A DNA stretch of 64,000 nucleotides from assembly GCF_000420345.1 (NCBI RefSeq), contig NZ_ATUT01000008.1:1-64000 (forward strand), written 5' to 3'. Of this stretch, positions 34,236 to 43,383 are shown piece after piece. This DNA comes from Faecalicoccus pleomorphus DSM 20574. GTDB taxonomy: Bacteria; Bacillota_I; Bacilli_A; Erysipelotrichales; Erysipelotrichaceae. Every line of letters starts with the position of its first letter. The stretch's first letter is position 1. A program made the position numbers and the translations under genes. The notes beneath the pieces were generated by a model. The model searched no databases. It saw nothing but the letters and a program-made list of their open reading frames with translations, and was not told where the DNA came from.

Positions 34236-34760
34236 TCATCCTTCCCAATACGTGAATAAACACTCCATCATCGGTTGTGTAAACGATAAAACAGAATGTT
34301 CCACAAATACATCGCCATATTGAATCAACGGAAACCGTAAAACCAGAGATAAGGTCATCGCCAACAACAAGACTTTGATGACGCCTAAGCCCAGCCCCAA
34401 CATATGATTGATGAGCGAAAGCTTCGTCTTTTTCCTTTTGTGAAACAAGATAACCAGAATTCGATATACGATGCGCAATCCCACAAATAACAACAAAAAC
34501 CATACGCCAACATTTGCGATATGCATGGCCAAAGCATCTAAGGGCGTCAAGATCTCCGAATGGGAAATATGCCCCAACAAAAGAAATCTCTGTGCCATGA
34601 TCGGACTCAATACTATCGCAAGAATAAAGCTTCCAAAATAAGTCAGGACATCCAACAATTGACAAACAAATCCTTTGCGATACGCAAAGAACAAAATCAA
34701 TAGGGCAAGCCCCATCAAAACAACATTGTAAATATCAAAATAACTTGTATCTAAAACCAT
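34236..34760 (-). CDS. cvpA: CvpA family membrane protein
   Basis: A 174-aa CvpA-type protein with about four transmembrane helices (for example YNVVLMGLALLILFFAYRKG, LLDVLTYFGSFILAIVLSPI, VGVWFLLLFVGLRIVYRIL). CvpA is linked in various bacteria to envelope functions. No ribosome site precedes ATG 34760, and TAGAAT ends 6 nt before it, so this may be a leaderless gene. The terminator at 34795-34822 lies just upstream, so it needs its own promoter. Confidence 0.88.
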   Translation of the reverse strand: MVLDTSYFDIYNVVLMGLALLILFFAYRKGFVCQLLDVLTYFGSFILAIVLSPIMAQRFLLLGHISHSEILTPLDALAMHIANVGVWFLLLFVGLRIVYRILVILFHKRKKTKLSLINHMLGLGLGVIKVLLLAMTLSLVLRFPLIQYGDVFVEHSVLSFTQPMMECLFTYWEG

Positions 34761-34766
34761 AGAAAC

Positions 34767-34772
34767 ATTCTA
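34767..34772 (-). promoter_or_regulatory. Candidate -10 element of a leaderless cvpA mRNA
   Basis: On the minus strand TAGAAT (34772-34767) ends 6 nt before the ATG of cvpA. Transcription would start at or next to the ATG. No GGAGG-type sequence is found in the spacer. A -35 is weak. Confidence 0.4.
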
Positions 34773-34794
34773 TCACATTTGACAAATCCCTAAC

Positions 34795-34822
34795 ATAAAA
34801 AGACTTGCATTCCTACAAGTCT
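34795..34822 (-). terminator. Terminator downstream of the transposase pseudogene
   Basis: On the minus strand AGACTTG and CAAGTCT are separated by a short loop (TAGGAATG region) and followed by TTTTTATGTT. Confidence 0.78.
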
Positions 34823-34900
34823 AAATACATCAAAGAATTTATGTGTTTCCCCGTTAAGTGTGATTTTAGTCAAATGAAACAGCATCTATAAAAAGCCACA

Positions 34901-35635
34901 TTACAGCTTCTGTTCCAAAATCTTCATAATATCCTCTCTTGAGGATGGCTCCACTGACAACATATCCATTGCCTGCTCAACATTGGTTGCAATATGATTC
35001 TTGACCAGTTGTAGAACACTATTTGCCTTTCCTCTCAGCTCACTTTTCTCGATCAATGCCTCGCTAAATGTACAAATCTTCCTGGCCTCCTTCTCTTCCT
35101 CTTTTTCTAATAGAATATCATATTTCTTCTCTAGGATTTCCAGGATCTGCTCCGCCTTCCTGTTTGACAGAAAGATCAGCTGTATGAACTCCATCACATC
35201 TCTGGGGCGCTTCATGATCTCTTCAGTACAAATCGTATCAATATCGTCTCCGGGGATACAGGATCAGGACTTCCATCGTATCCTTACCTCTTCGTTTTGT
35301 TTTGCCCTTTCCCAGATCGATTCCCTGCGGTTCCATATCGACCCAGAGCCTTCTTTTCGGATCCTTTGGATGGGCAAGCTTAAACAGCAGGTCATAGCAA
35401 ACCTTACTATCCGGTATCTTGAGATCCTCTACATTTTGGCTGACCATTTTATTCGATGTTGGATCCGTATCCAGCCGGTCATAAATCTATTTTGAGAAAA
35501 GATACCTGTATTCGGATAAACACTCTTTATAGAGATAGGCCAGGATCTTTTTCAGAGACAGGATCTTCTTGCACTGGGCATCATAGGATCGTTGGGATCC
35601 TTCAACAAAGCTTCCCAAGCTTTTCTTTCTTGCAT
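34901..35635 (-). pseudogene. Decayed Rpn/PD-(D/E)XK-type transposase
   Basis: Several frames together spell a Rpn-family protein. Reading from ATG 35635 (AGAGGTG upstream), the segments are MQERKAWEALLKDPND, then in another frame CKKILSLKKILAYLYKEC, then SKVCYDLLFKLAHP with RRLWVDMEPQ (the nuclease-core region around the conserved Asp and Glu), and in a final frame MKRPRDVMEFIQLIFL with a helical C-terminal part. At least three frameshifts and in-frame stops separate them. This family is abundant in gut Firmicutes and includes recombination-promoting nucleases and transposases. It is inactive. Confidence 0.75.
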
Positions 35636-35798
35636 TGTTTTTCACCTCTCTTTCGTTACACACAGATGGAATTTGGAAACCTTCCTACTATTAGTTACGA
35701 TAAAAATTCATAAAACTATGAAAAAAAGTTGATTTTTTTCTAAATAGGAATCTTTTTATAAACAAAGAAATCTATGATACACTCATGATGGTGATTTT

Positions 35799-36650
35799 AT
35801 GGCATCTCTTACAAAAAAAATGACAAAACAGGAAATACTGGATTTAAGACAAAAGCTATCCTCTCATATCGTAAAAGAAACGAAGCCAGATTATACATAT
35901 TATCAAATTAAAACCGATTCTATGACCATTACAGCTTATACCAGTGGTAAAGTTGTGTTTCAGGGACAGGATCTTTCCTGGATGGAAGAAACAGAGTCTG
36001 AGAACAATACGTATCCCCAGGCAGGAAGCGATGAAGTAGGAACCGGTGACTATTTTGGCCCGGTTGTGGTAGCTGCCTGTATCGTTTCCAAAGAAGCAGC
36101 ACAAAAACTATCTTCTTTAAAAATACAAGATTCAAAACAAATCAAGGATGATCAAATTCGCAGACTGGCCCCTGAAATTAAAGCTGTTTGTCCACATTCG
36201 ATATTGATCGTGCAAAACGCAAAGTACAACGATGTGCATCAAAATCATAATATGGTTGATATCAAGTGTCGCCTGCATAATCAAGCTTATGTCAATCTAG
36301 TGCATAAAGGATATACTCTACCAGATTTTATAATCATTGATCAGTTCGTACAAAAAAACAGTTACTATCGTTATTTAAAAAATGAAAAAGAGGTCATTTC
36401 AAACATTCATTTTGAAACCAAAGCCGAAAACAAATATCTTTCTGTAGCCTGTGCCAGTATATTAGCCCGTAATGCCTTTTTAGAAACATGGGATGCGATG
36501 GAAGCAAAATATGACTTTCATTTTGAAAAAGGTGCCGGTTCATCTGTAGATATTTGTGCCAAGTCTTTTATTGAACGTTTTGGACAAAAAGAACTGACCA
36601 AAGTGGCTAAACTGCATTTTAAAAATACCGCTAAAGCCTTATCCCTTTGA
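35799..36650 (+). CDS. rnhC: Ribonuclease HIII
   Basis: A 283-aa RNase HIII that degrades RNA in RNA-DNA hybrids. The N-terminal TBP-like substrate-binding domain (about residues 1-75) is followed by the catalytic motif AGSDEVGTGDYFGPVVVA with the essential Asp and Glu residues. Later segments VDIKCRLHNQAY and the C-terminal ERFGQKELTKVAKLHFKNT match the family. The ribosome site is weak (GATGGTGAT). It is alone on the plus strand here, followed by a membrane protein gene 75 bp downstream. Confidence 0.95.
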   Translation: MASLTKKMTKQEILDLRQKLSSHIVKETKPDYTYYQIKTDSMTITAYTSGKVVFQGQDLSWMEETESENNTYPQAGSDEVGTGDYFGPVVVAACIVSKEAAQKLSSLKIQDSKQIKDDQIRRLAPEIKAVCPHSILIVQNAKYNDVHQNHNMVDIKCRLHNQAYVNLVHKGYTLPDFIIIDQFVQKNSYYRYLKNEKEVISNIHFETKAENKYLSVACASILARNAFLETWDAMEAKYDFHFEKGAGSSVDICAKSFIERFGQKELTKVAKLHFKNTAKALSL

Positions 36651-36725
36651 TCTTCATTTTACAGCTTTTTAACTTGGCTTCGTTATTATTTTTTATACAA
36701 TTAAAAATATAAAAAAGGAGATTCT

Positions 36726-37298
36726 ATGAAGCCAAAGCCATTCTTAATGAAATGGATAACCACCTCAATCTGTGTCTATTATTTACTATTTTGTATCTTA
36801 ATTTTCTTCTTGCGACAATCATTATCTCCGGGAATAGATACAGACATACTATTTCATTTTCTAACCATAGCCGCTGTTCTGCCGGCTGCCATATGGTTTA
36901 TGATAAATGCATTTGCCAAGATCATCCACATTCAAAAGGATATCGCCTATACTAAAGTTAAAAAAGTAGTTCATTCTGCCTTATGCTTGTGTATAATCCT
37001 ACTAGGAGCATGGGCTGGTTTTACGAAAGGAATTTTGCCAGCTCTTGATCTTTTCTACTTGCAGGATCCACAAACGGTAATTCTCTACGATGCTCAATTA
37101 TCCCACAGTCAAGATTTTTCACGCTTTACGATACAAGGACAAGACAAACATAAAAAAACACGAAGCTTTAAACTGGAAACCACCTTATTAATGAATCTTC
37201 CACTTCAAAAAGGACAAATTACTTTACCAGGAGAAACAATTCAATTGGAGTATTATCCCTTCACCGGTTTTGTGGTTTCCTTAGAAAATATATCCTAA
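36726..37298 (+). CDS. Membrane protein of unknown function (190 aa)
   Basis: About three membrane helices in residues 10-110 (for example ITTSICVYYLLFCILIFFL, LFHFLTIAAVLPAAIWFM, ALCLCIILLGAWAGF), followed by an extracellular or cytoplasmic beta-rich C-terminal domain (KKTRSFKLETTLL, ETIQLEYYPFTGFVV). The start has a strong AAAGGAG site. No family is recognised; a bidirectional terminator follows. Confidence 0.7.
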   Translation: MKPKPFLMKWITTSICVYYLLFCILIFFLRQSLSPGIDTDILFHFLTIAAVLPAAIWFMINAFAKIIHIQKDIAYTKVKKVVHSALCLCIILLGAWAGFTKGILPALDLFYLQDPQTVILYDAQLSHSQDFSRFTIQGQDKHKKTRSFKLETTLLMNLPLQKGQITLPGETIQLEYYPFTGFVVSLENIS

Positions 37299-37343
37299 TA
37301 AGCTAACACATCTATATCATCATTTTCTTATTCGAAACAAAAT

Positions 37344-37382
37344 AAAAGAAGGAAATTTACTTGTTTTATTTCCTTCTTTTTA
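37344..37382. terminator. Bidirectional terminator
   Basis: AAAAGAAGGAAAT and ATTTCCTTCTTTT are perfect inverted arms with a short loop. T-rich runs follow on both strands, serving the convergent membrane protein and adhesin genes. Confidence 0.82.
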
Positions 37383-37409
37383 TATGACCGAATTTTTTAA
37401 ATCCGCTAT

Positions 37410-39227
37410 CTATGCTCTTTTTTTCTGCAGGATGACAAGTATGAACGCACCCGAAATAGCCATACTTGCCAGCGATAACATCAATCCCATATTCGTTTGA
37501 GTTGCCGTATCTGCTCCCTTATTCTTTTCCGGATCTTTTTTGTCCGGTTTTTCTTCTTCAGGTTTCGTTGGTTCTTTCGGTTCTTCTTCTACCGTATAGG
37601 ATACGGTTGGTTTTGCAAATTCTTCCGCTGCCCCTGGTTGTCCATTGGTATCAACCGGATACAATGTAGCGGAATTATTTGTATAAAGACCATCATAACC
37701 TAAGCTTCCATTGGCATCATATTGACCATATGTTCCTGGTTCTGTTTTTGGATTTGTCAATTTTAATGTATAAGTCAACTGAACCGGTTCAAATTGAGAG
37801 ATTGGGACATTTGTGGTCAATGTAAACATCTCACCATTGGCCATATCACCCGGTTCATAAGCTACAACATAATTACCCTCGGCAAAAGAATACGTATTTT
37901 CTGCCGTTTCAACCGCTTGATAAGTTTGGTCACCCACTTTTAATGATAGAGCTTCCGCGTCATTGATAAAGTCAAAGTTATAATCTTCTGTATAGCCGAT
38001 ATAATCCGTTACAGTAGAACCGGCATCAACTAGATAATAAATATCATTTTTAATAGAATCAAAGCTATACGTTTCGCCATTGGCCAGGAAATTCATAAAG
38101 TTTGGTCCCCATGTATATTCCCCACCGGAAGAAGTACCAGCCGTCATCGCATAACAATGATATTTGCTTGCCAGAACTTGGTATGTCTGATAGGTTTTCA
38201 AAAGCGCTACATCCACAGACATCGCATGATCTGCTTTTTCATCATAGGAAATGTATGTATTCGTATCATATGCAACCCCATAAGCATGTTCATAGGCACC
38301 GCCATCTGCTTCATACTGCGCTGCCACATTGCCTAAATACTGGTTCCAGCCTTCTGAAGGTGCTGCATTTGAACCATATTTTGTGGCCCAGTTATCCGGC
38401 CCTGCGAAAACATTCGTTTTATCTGCATTTTCTAATCCAATAGCAGTAGGTGTTTCATTGTACATATAAGTAATTCCGTCACTGACAAAAATCATATATT
38501 TACGACTATCGGCAACAGCAGTATCACCACTTAACATCTGTTCTGCCGCCAACAAACCAGCATGTGTATTCGTTCCTGAAGAAATATCTCGTTTGATTTC
38601 GGATTCAATCACAGAATACTCGGTAGCTAAATCATGGAAACCAGTCGTATTAGCCTGTTGATTAAAAATCACTACACCGACATTAATATCCGCACCTGTA
38701 GTTTGTGCTGTGTTTTGTAAATCGGTTAGCATATTTAAAGCCTGTGCTTCAATTTCAGCACTGGTAGATTTGTCTAACACAAACACAATATCCGTGGCAA
38801 GTTTTTCTTCACCAGCAGGTAAAGACAAAGTTACTTTTGTTTCAAAGTTTTCGTCCAGCTGTGTTGCGGTTTTTGATTTAGAAATCGCATACTTTACATT
38901 TCCAATACCTGGAACCGGTGTTCCTGTGTTCGTTTTGGGATCAGAAGACTCTTCCTCTTCAGTCGTCGCTTCCTCCTCGTTATTGTTTTCTTCTTCAGAA
39001 AGCGCAGTTGTCTCTTCTGTAGAAGGTTCTGTTTTCTCTGATGTTGTGATTTCTGTAGTTTCTTCTGGTTCATCCGTTAATGTCGGATCTCCCGGAATTT
39101 CCTCGACAACGGTTTCGGAATCATCCGTAACAGTCGGCTTTTCCTGAGCCGATACGACGGAATACAAAGAGAAACTCAATGTAAAACAAACCATCAGAGT
39201 GAAAAATAATTTAACGTACTTTTTCAT
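37410..39227 (-). CDS. Second vWA surface adhesin (605 aa)
   Basis: Signal peptide MKKYVKLFFTLMVCFTLSF, a Thr/Glu-rich low-complexity segment (about residues 40-105), and a vWA domain with the metal site DIVFVLDKSTSAEIE near residue 150. A beta-rich C-terminal region, a Pro/Lys/Glu stalk, the end motif ADTATQTNMG and a hydrophobic helix with KKRA tail follow. ATG 39227 is used because AAAGAGG lies just upstream and the promoter at 39259-39288 would be inside a longer reading frame. The sorting-like motif matches that of the giant adhesin (both D-T-A-x-x-T), not LPXTG. A ligand is not known. Confidence 0.9.
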   Translation of the reverse strand: MKKYVKLFFTLMVCFTLSFSLYSVVSAQEKPTVTDDSETVVEEIPGDPTLTDEPEETTEITTSEKTEPSTEETTALSEEENNNEEEATTEEEESSDPKTNTGTPVPGIGNVKYAISKSKTATQLDENFETKVTLSLPAGEEKLATDIVFVLDKSTSAEIEAQALNMLTDLQNTAQTTGADINVGVVIFNQQANTTGFHDLATEYSVIESEIKRDISSGTNTHAGLLAAEQMLSGDTAVADSRKYMIFVSDGITYMYNETPTAIGLENADKTNVFAGPDNWATKYGSNAAPSEGWNQYLGNVAAQYEADGGAYEHAYGVAYDTNTYISYDEKADHAMSVDVALLKTYQTYQVLASKYHCYAMTAGTSSGGEYTWGPNFMNFLANGETYSFDSIKNDIYYLVDAGSTVTDYIGYTEDYNFDFINDAEALSLKVGDQTYQAVETAENTYSFAEGNYVVAYEPGDMANGEMFTLTTNVPISQFEPVQLTYTLKLTNPKTEPGTYGQYDANGSLGYDGLYTNNSATLYPVDTNGQPGAAEEFAKPTVSYTVEEEPKEPTKPEEEKPDKKDPEKNKGADTATQTNMGLMLSLASMAISGAFILVILQKKRA

Positions 39228-39258
39228 ATCTCTAACCTCTTTCTCCGTACATAACCGA

Positions 39259-39288
39259 ATCATAACCCTCCCCTTCATTATAAGTCAA
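39259..39288 (-). promoter_or_regulatory. Promoter of the second adhesin (block C)
   Basis: Minus strand TTGACT (39288-39283), 18-nt spacer ending in GGGGAGGGT, then TATGAT (39264-39259), about 30 nt upstream of the start codon. The G-rich right half of the spacer resembles blocks A and B; the upstream repeats of those blocks are not evident. In 39228-39540 the remainder holds two terminators and otherwise nothing recognisable. Confidence 0.5.
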
Positions 39289-39444
39289 TAACATTTTTCT
39301 ATCAAAGTTTAAACTAATTTACAACACTTATTGCCACATAAAAAGCCGAGCCCTTCCTTTGCATTGATATTTGTATATAGACTTATGTAACTTTAATCAT
39401 TTATTTGTCAAATCAGAGAAGAAAGATCAACCTGGAGAAGCCTA

Positions 39445-39477
39445 AATAAAAACATGAGAAAGGATTCTTCTCACGTT
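39445..39477 (-). terminator. Second terminator downstream of the dCMP deaminase operon
   Basis: On the minus strand AACGTGAGAA and TTCTCATGTT form a 10-bp stem with one mismatch around a 7-nt loop, followed by TTTATTT. It lies 45 nt after the first terminator. Confidence 0.65.
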
Positions 39478-39521
39478 ATATGAATGTTTAATTGATGCAA
39501 CTTCCATCTAATTTTGGAATC

Positions 39522-39551
39522 CAAAAAAAAATACCGCAAACTAGTCTGCGG
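39522..39551 (-). terminator. Terminator of the dCMP deaminase operon
   Basis: On the minus strand CCGCA and TGCGG form a stem around an ACTAG-containing loop, followed by a run of T. It overlaps the stop codon. Confidence 0.78.
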
Positions 39552-40050
39552 CATCTTTTGCTTCTGTCATCGATCGATTAACTTGAACATCTACACTTGT
39601 TTCATAGGTTAACTGTACCAGTTCTACACCGGCATCACGAAACATCCTTTTACTCGCAATGTTTTCATCCGTTCCATTGTATTTATCACTCTCATAGACA
39701 ACACAACGAATACCGGATTGAATGATGGCTTTGGCACATTCATTACATGGAAATAAAGAGACATAGATCGTACAACCATTTAAATCTTGAATACTGTTTA
39801 GAATCGCATTCAGCTCGGCATGCACTACATATGGATACTTTGTTTTTAAAAATTCGCCATCTCTTTCCCATGGAAATTCATCGTCGTCACAGCCTTTGGG
39901 AAAGCCGTTGTAACCTAAGCCAACAACTCGTTTTTGTGCATTGACAATACAGGCTCCCACTTGTGTGTTAGGATCTTTGCTTCGTTTGGCACTCAAATGT
40001 GCCATGGCCATAAAATATTGATCCCAGCTTAATACATTTGATCGTTTCAT
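39541..40050 (-). CDS. dCMP deaminase / cytidine deaminase-like zinc enzyme
   Basis: A 169-aa enzyme of the dCMP deaminase (ComEB) type, converting dCMP to dUMP. Zinc and catalytic motifs are HAELNAI and LFPCNECAKAI; a second conserved segment is SKDPNTQVGACIV. The gene overlaps the RluD-type gene by 4 nt and closes the operon 43214-39541. Confidence 0.9.
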   Translation of the reverse strand: MKRSNVLSWDQYFMAMAHLSAKRSKDPNTQVGACIVNAQKRVVGLGYNGFPKGCDDDEFPWERDGEFLKTKYPYVVHAELNAILNSIQDLNGCTIYVSLFPCNECAKAIIQSGIRCVVYESDKYNGTDENIASKRMFRDAGVELVQLTYETSVDVQVNRSMTEAKDAAD

Positions 40051-40964
40051 ACAGATTCTTCCCTTTCTAAACGTCCTAAAATTTCTTTGAATATTGGATC
40101 TAACGGTGCATCAAAGGTCATCTTTTCCTTTGTGGTCGGATGTATAAATTCGATATGGCAGGCATGCAAAAGCTGTCCGTTGGTATCCAATGTCTTTTTA
40201 TAACTATATTTTGGATCACCGGCAATCGGATGTCCAATATACTGCATATGTACACGAATCTGGTGTGTTCTTCCTGTCTCTAAAGAACAGCGAATATACG
40301 CAAAATCCTTAAAGTTCTTCAATGCCGTAAAATGTGTAACAGCATCTTTGGAATTTTTGGCAGTCACCGCCATTTTCTGTCTGTCCTTTTCATCACGCCC
40401 AATCGGTGCATTGATCGTACCATGAGAATGCGAAAAAGGATGATGTACGATCGCAAGATAATCCCTGTGACACGTCTTATCGGATAGTTGCTGGGAAATG
40501 GCTTGATGAGCTTTATCGTTTTTACAGACGATCAAAAGGCCACTGGTATCCTTATCGATTCGATGCACGATACCAGGGCGCATTTCTCCATTGATCCCGC
40601 TAAGATCCTTGCAATGATAGAGTAAGCCGTTGACCAAAGTATTGGATGTATGTCCGGGAGCCGGATGTACGACCAATCCTTTGGGCTTATTGATCACCAA
40701 AAGATCCGAATCCTCATAAAGAATATCCAGATTCATCGCTTCCGGCTCTATTGTCACTTCCTGTAACGGTGGTAAAGTGATGGATACCTGATCTTGTATT
40801 TGAAGAGAATAGCTTGCCTTCTCGACTTTTCCATTCACTTGAATCTGGTTTTGATCTAAAAGGTCCTTAACACGCTTCCTTGACAATTCCATCGTGGTGG
40901 AAACAAATTTATCAAGACGACCTCCCTGATTCTTTTCATCAATTGTATAAACTATGTTCTCCAT
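40047..40964 (-). CDS. rluD: Large-subunit rRNA pseudouridine synthase, RluD-type
   Basis: A 305-aa RluA-family pseudouridine synthase. The N-terminal S4 RNA-binding domain (about residues 12-75, LDKFVSTTMELSRKRVKDLL) precedes the catalytic domain with KPKGLVVHPAPGH and the essential Asp in HRIDKDTSGLLIV, then GRTHQIRVHM. It overlaps lspA by 13 nt and the deaminase by 4 nt. Targets in 23S rRNA are inferred from the family. Confidence 0.9.
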   Translation of the reverse strand: MENIVYTIDEKNQGGRLDKFVSTTMELSRKRVKDLLDQNQIQVNGKVEKASYSLQIQDQVSITLPPLQEVTIEPEAMNLDILYEDSDLLVINKPKGLVVHPAPGHTSNTLVNGLLYHCKDLSGINGEMRPGIVHRIDKDTSGLLIVCKNDKAHQAISQQLSDKTCHRDYLAIVHHPFSHSHGTINAPIGRDEKDRQKMAVTAKNSKDAVTHFTALKNFKDFAYIRCSLETGRTHQIRVHMQYIGHPIAGDPKYSYKKTLDTNGQLLHACHIEFIHPTTKEKMTFDAPLDPIFKEILGRLEREESV

Positions 40965-41443
40965 CGTTTCCTCTCCTGTACTTCATCATAAATCATGCAT
41001 GCGATCAAACAACCAAAACCTACAGTAATACATATATCCGCAATATTGAAAACGGGGAAATCCCAGCCGAATATACGAAAACTCAAAAAGTCACGCACAT
41101 AGCCAAACCGCAGGCGATCGATAAAATTCCCTAAAGCACCGGAAAACACAAGAGCCAGGCATAACTGAGCGCGAACATCACTACTGCGAACAAACATATA
41201 GATAATCACCACAAGAGCCGCAATCGTCAACAGGGCAAAAAACAAAATACCAAAATCTTCAAAAAGACTGAAACCGGCTCCGGTATTTTGTACATAAGTC
41301 AACGAAAAGAAATGAGAAATGATCTCCATTCGTTCGTGCAACGCAAATGTTTTAGTAATTGCCCATTTTGTCCACTGATCCAGTCCCAATGTCAAAAAGA
41401 CGATCACCAGTGAAACACAGATTGAAATAATTTTATTTTTCAT
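40952..41443 (-). CDS. lspA: Lipoprotein signal peptidase II
   Basis: A 163-aa aspartic membrane protease with about four helices that cleaves prolipoprotein signal peptides. Conserved motifs are LDQWTKW, the AFSLF-like NTGAGFSLF, GALGNFIDRL with the catalytic Asp, and FPVFNIADICI with the second Asp. The gene overlaps the RluD-type gene by 13 nt and follows the UbiB-like gene by 12 nt. It would process the lipoprotein encoded at 53869 among others. Confidence 0.94.
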   Translation of the reverse strand: MKNKIISICVSLVIVFLTLGLDQWTKWAITKTFALHERMEIISHFFSLTYVQNTGAGFSLFEDFGILFFALLTIAALVVIIYMFVRSSDVRAQLCLALVFSGALGNFIDRLRFGYVRDFLSFRIFGWDFPVFNIADICITVGFGCLIACMIYDEVQERKRWRT

Positions 41444-41455
41444 GATTTCCTTCCT

Positions 41456-43051
41456 TTAAAACGCTTTATTCTTTCGGTGTAAGAAAAACATTTTGATAAA
41501 CAGCCAAATGCTCATGACCAAAGCAATCAGTAACATAAAAAATCCAATAGCCGGAATCCCCATGATATGCGGTTCCATATCCGTGGTACAGATCAGACAG
41601 GATCCCACTAATAAAGCCGCAATCAAGATACAGACAATCAGTCGATTGACCATACGATCAATTTTGGCAATCGGCGCTTCACTGCCCATCAAATTCAAAT
41701 TCACTTTGATCTGACCATGCTGGATCAATTTGAGTACATCACTGGTCTGCACAGGAAGATCCAGGCTACGGCTAATCCCTTCTATGCTGCGCTTGATTGT
41801 TTTCTGAATCTCTTTTGAAGGATCGATCTGCGTTAAAGTCGCCTTATGCTGACTGACGATCTTGGCCATGCTGGTAGTTGGGTCGAGATCGATCAAAGTT
41901 CCGTTCATCGTCATCATACTTCGGGCAAGCATGGAGATTCCTTTGGGTAATCCGATGCGAAACTGATGACAGATGGTAAAGATATCCTGCACCATTTTTG
42001 CCAGATCCATATCCGCAAAAGACTCACTCATATATTGCGCCATGAACGATTCAATCGCATTGGTAAACGCAATGTAATCAATTTCCTTTTGTACAATACC
42101 AATCGCAAGAATGGAATCCACCACATTGGCAACATCACCTAAAGCTAAAGCACGAATGGCTTGTTTCATAATCTGACGATCCCGATTCTCCAAGATTCCC
42201 ATCATGCCAAAATCGATCCAGACAATCTTATCCTGACGGATTCGAATATTTCCGGAATGCGGATCGGCATGGAAAAAACCATGCTCAATGATCTGCGAAA
42301 TATAATTATACGCTAATTTATCCGCAATTTCCTTAACATCGTACCCTTCTTTTTCTAAAGTATGCACATCATTGATCTCATACCCGTCGATGTACTCCAT
42401 GACCAGGACTTCTTTTGTCGTAAACGCATCGATGATCTGCGGTGCATCAATAAAGTTACAATCCTCGTATGTCTTGCGAAATCGTTTGGCAAAGGCAGCT
42501 TCATTGGTAAAATCCATTTCCTGTTTAGCTGCCGTCCAGAATTCATCGATCACCATATTTAGATCCACAACACTGCTGACGATATCGCTTAAATTTAAGA
42601 CACGAATTGCCTTTCTTAACAAGCCGACATCACGTTCCATCCATTCGTAAATATATGGACGTTGTACCTTAGCCACAACACGTGTACCATCGCGTAAGGT
42701 AGCCTCATGAACCTGCGCTATCGAGGCAGAACCTAACGGAATCGGTTCAAATGAGGAAAACACTTCCGACATAGGTTTATGATATGACTTCTCAATTTGT
42801 TCCTTGACCGTATCAAAGGACATCGGCGTAACACGGGAACGCAGCTTCATCAACTCTTTGCAGTAACGCTCCGAAAACATATCTTGTCGAGTAGACATAA
42901 TCTGTCCAATCTTGACAAATGTCGGTCCTAAATCTTCCAATATCCTTCGAAATTTAACAGGATCCATTCCCTTGCGAATCTGATACTTCCGTAAGATACG
43001 CAAAATCTGCATGAAACGTGCGCGTGTTGAAATCTTACTCGTGCTTTTCAT
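41456..43051 (-). CDS. UbiB/AarF (ABC1) family kinase-like protein
   Basis: A 531-aa atypical kinase family protein. The family-defining KxGQ segment is TFVKIGQIMSTRQDM; the ATP-binding loop is GSASIAQVHEATLRDGTRVVAK, shown as GSASIAQVHEAT. Other motifs are MEYIDGYEIND, FFHADPHSGNIRI and the DFG motif VWIDFGMMG. Two C-terminal membrane helices anchor it. Its substrate is unknown; these proteins act in lipid or isoprenoid metabolism. GAAGGA precedes ATG 43051, and the gene overlaps the 59-aa gene by 17 nt. Confidence 0.9.
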   Translation of the reverse strand: MKSTSKISTRARFMQILRILRKYQIRKGMDPVKFRRILEDLGPTFVKIGQIMSTRQDMFSERYCKELMKLRSRVTPMSFDTVKEQIEKSYHKPMSEVFSSFEPIPLGSASIAQVHEATLRDGTRVVAKVQRPYIYEWMERDVGLLRKAIRVLNLSDIVSSVVDLNMVIDEFWTAAKQEMDFTNEAAFAKRFRKTYEDCNFIDAPQIIDAFTTKEVLVMEYIDGYEINDVHTLEKEGYDVKEIADKLAYNYISQIIEHGFFHADPHSGNIRIRQDKIVWIDFGMMGILENRDRQIMKQAIRALALGDVANVVDSILAIGIVQKEIDYIAFTNAIESFMAQYMSESFADMDLAKMVQDIFTICHQFRIGLPKGISMLARSMMTMNGTLIDLDPTTSMAKIVSQHKATLTQIDPSKEIQKTIKRSIEGISRSLDLPVQTSDVLKLIQHGQIKVNLNLMGSEAPIAKIDRMVNRLIVCILIAALLVGSCLICTTDMEPHIMGIPAIGFFMLLIALVMSIWLFIKMFFLHRKNKAF

Positions 43052-43214
43052 ACATATCCTTCTTTCGATGTAACGGCGTATTGGTTACGTTTTCCGTATG
43101 CAACCATGAGCGCATCCACTTTACAGATTGACCAATCGCATTTTTTAAACATTTACTGCTGAAATCAAAATTTTCAATGAGTAATTTCTCCCAGTTTGGA
43201 TCCTGTATCTTCAT
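43035..43214 (-). CDS. Small hypothetical protein (59 aa)
   Basis: The start is ATG 43214 with GAGGT upstream. The product (MKIQDPNWEKLLIENFDFSS at its N-terminus) is soluble with a partly helical basic middle (KNAIGQSVKWMRSW) and one cysteine. It overlaps the UbiB-like start by 17 nt, suggesting translational coupling as first gene of the operon. No family is recognised. Confidence 0.6.
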   Translation of the reverse strand: MKIQDPNWEKLLIENFDFSSKCLKNAIGQSVKWMRSWLHTENVTNTPLHRKKDMYEKHE

Positions 43215-43354
43215 TATCAATACCTCATTTGTTATTTTAACATATTTTATATTCGTTTTTACAAATGTATAAGAATCCATGACTAAGACATTTATAGAAT
43301 ACCTTATATTTCTTAACTTTTTTTAAACAAAACCTTTCTTTTTCGTAATATTGA

Positions 43355-43383
43355 CAAAAAAAGACCAGGGGATTTCCCTAGTC
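43355..43383 (-). terminator. Terminator of the LRR gene
   Basis: On the minus strand GACTAGGG and CCCTGGTC pair with one G-T mismatch, followed by TTTTTTT. It overlaps the stop codon of the gene. Confidence 0.82.

Noticed and set aside
37410-39278. Longer start for the second adhesin at 39278
   Set aside because: It would place the promoter-like block inside the gene and put non-signal-like residues before the signal peptide; ATG 39227 has the ribosome site.
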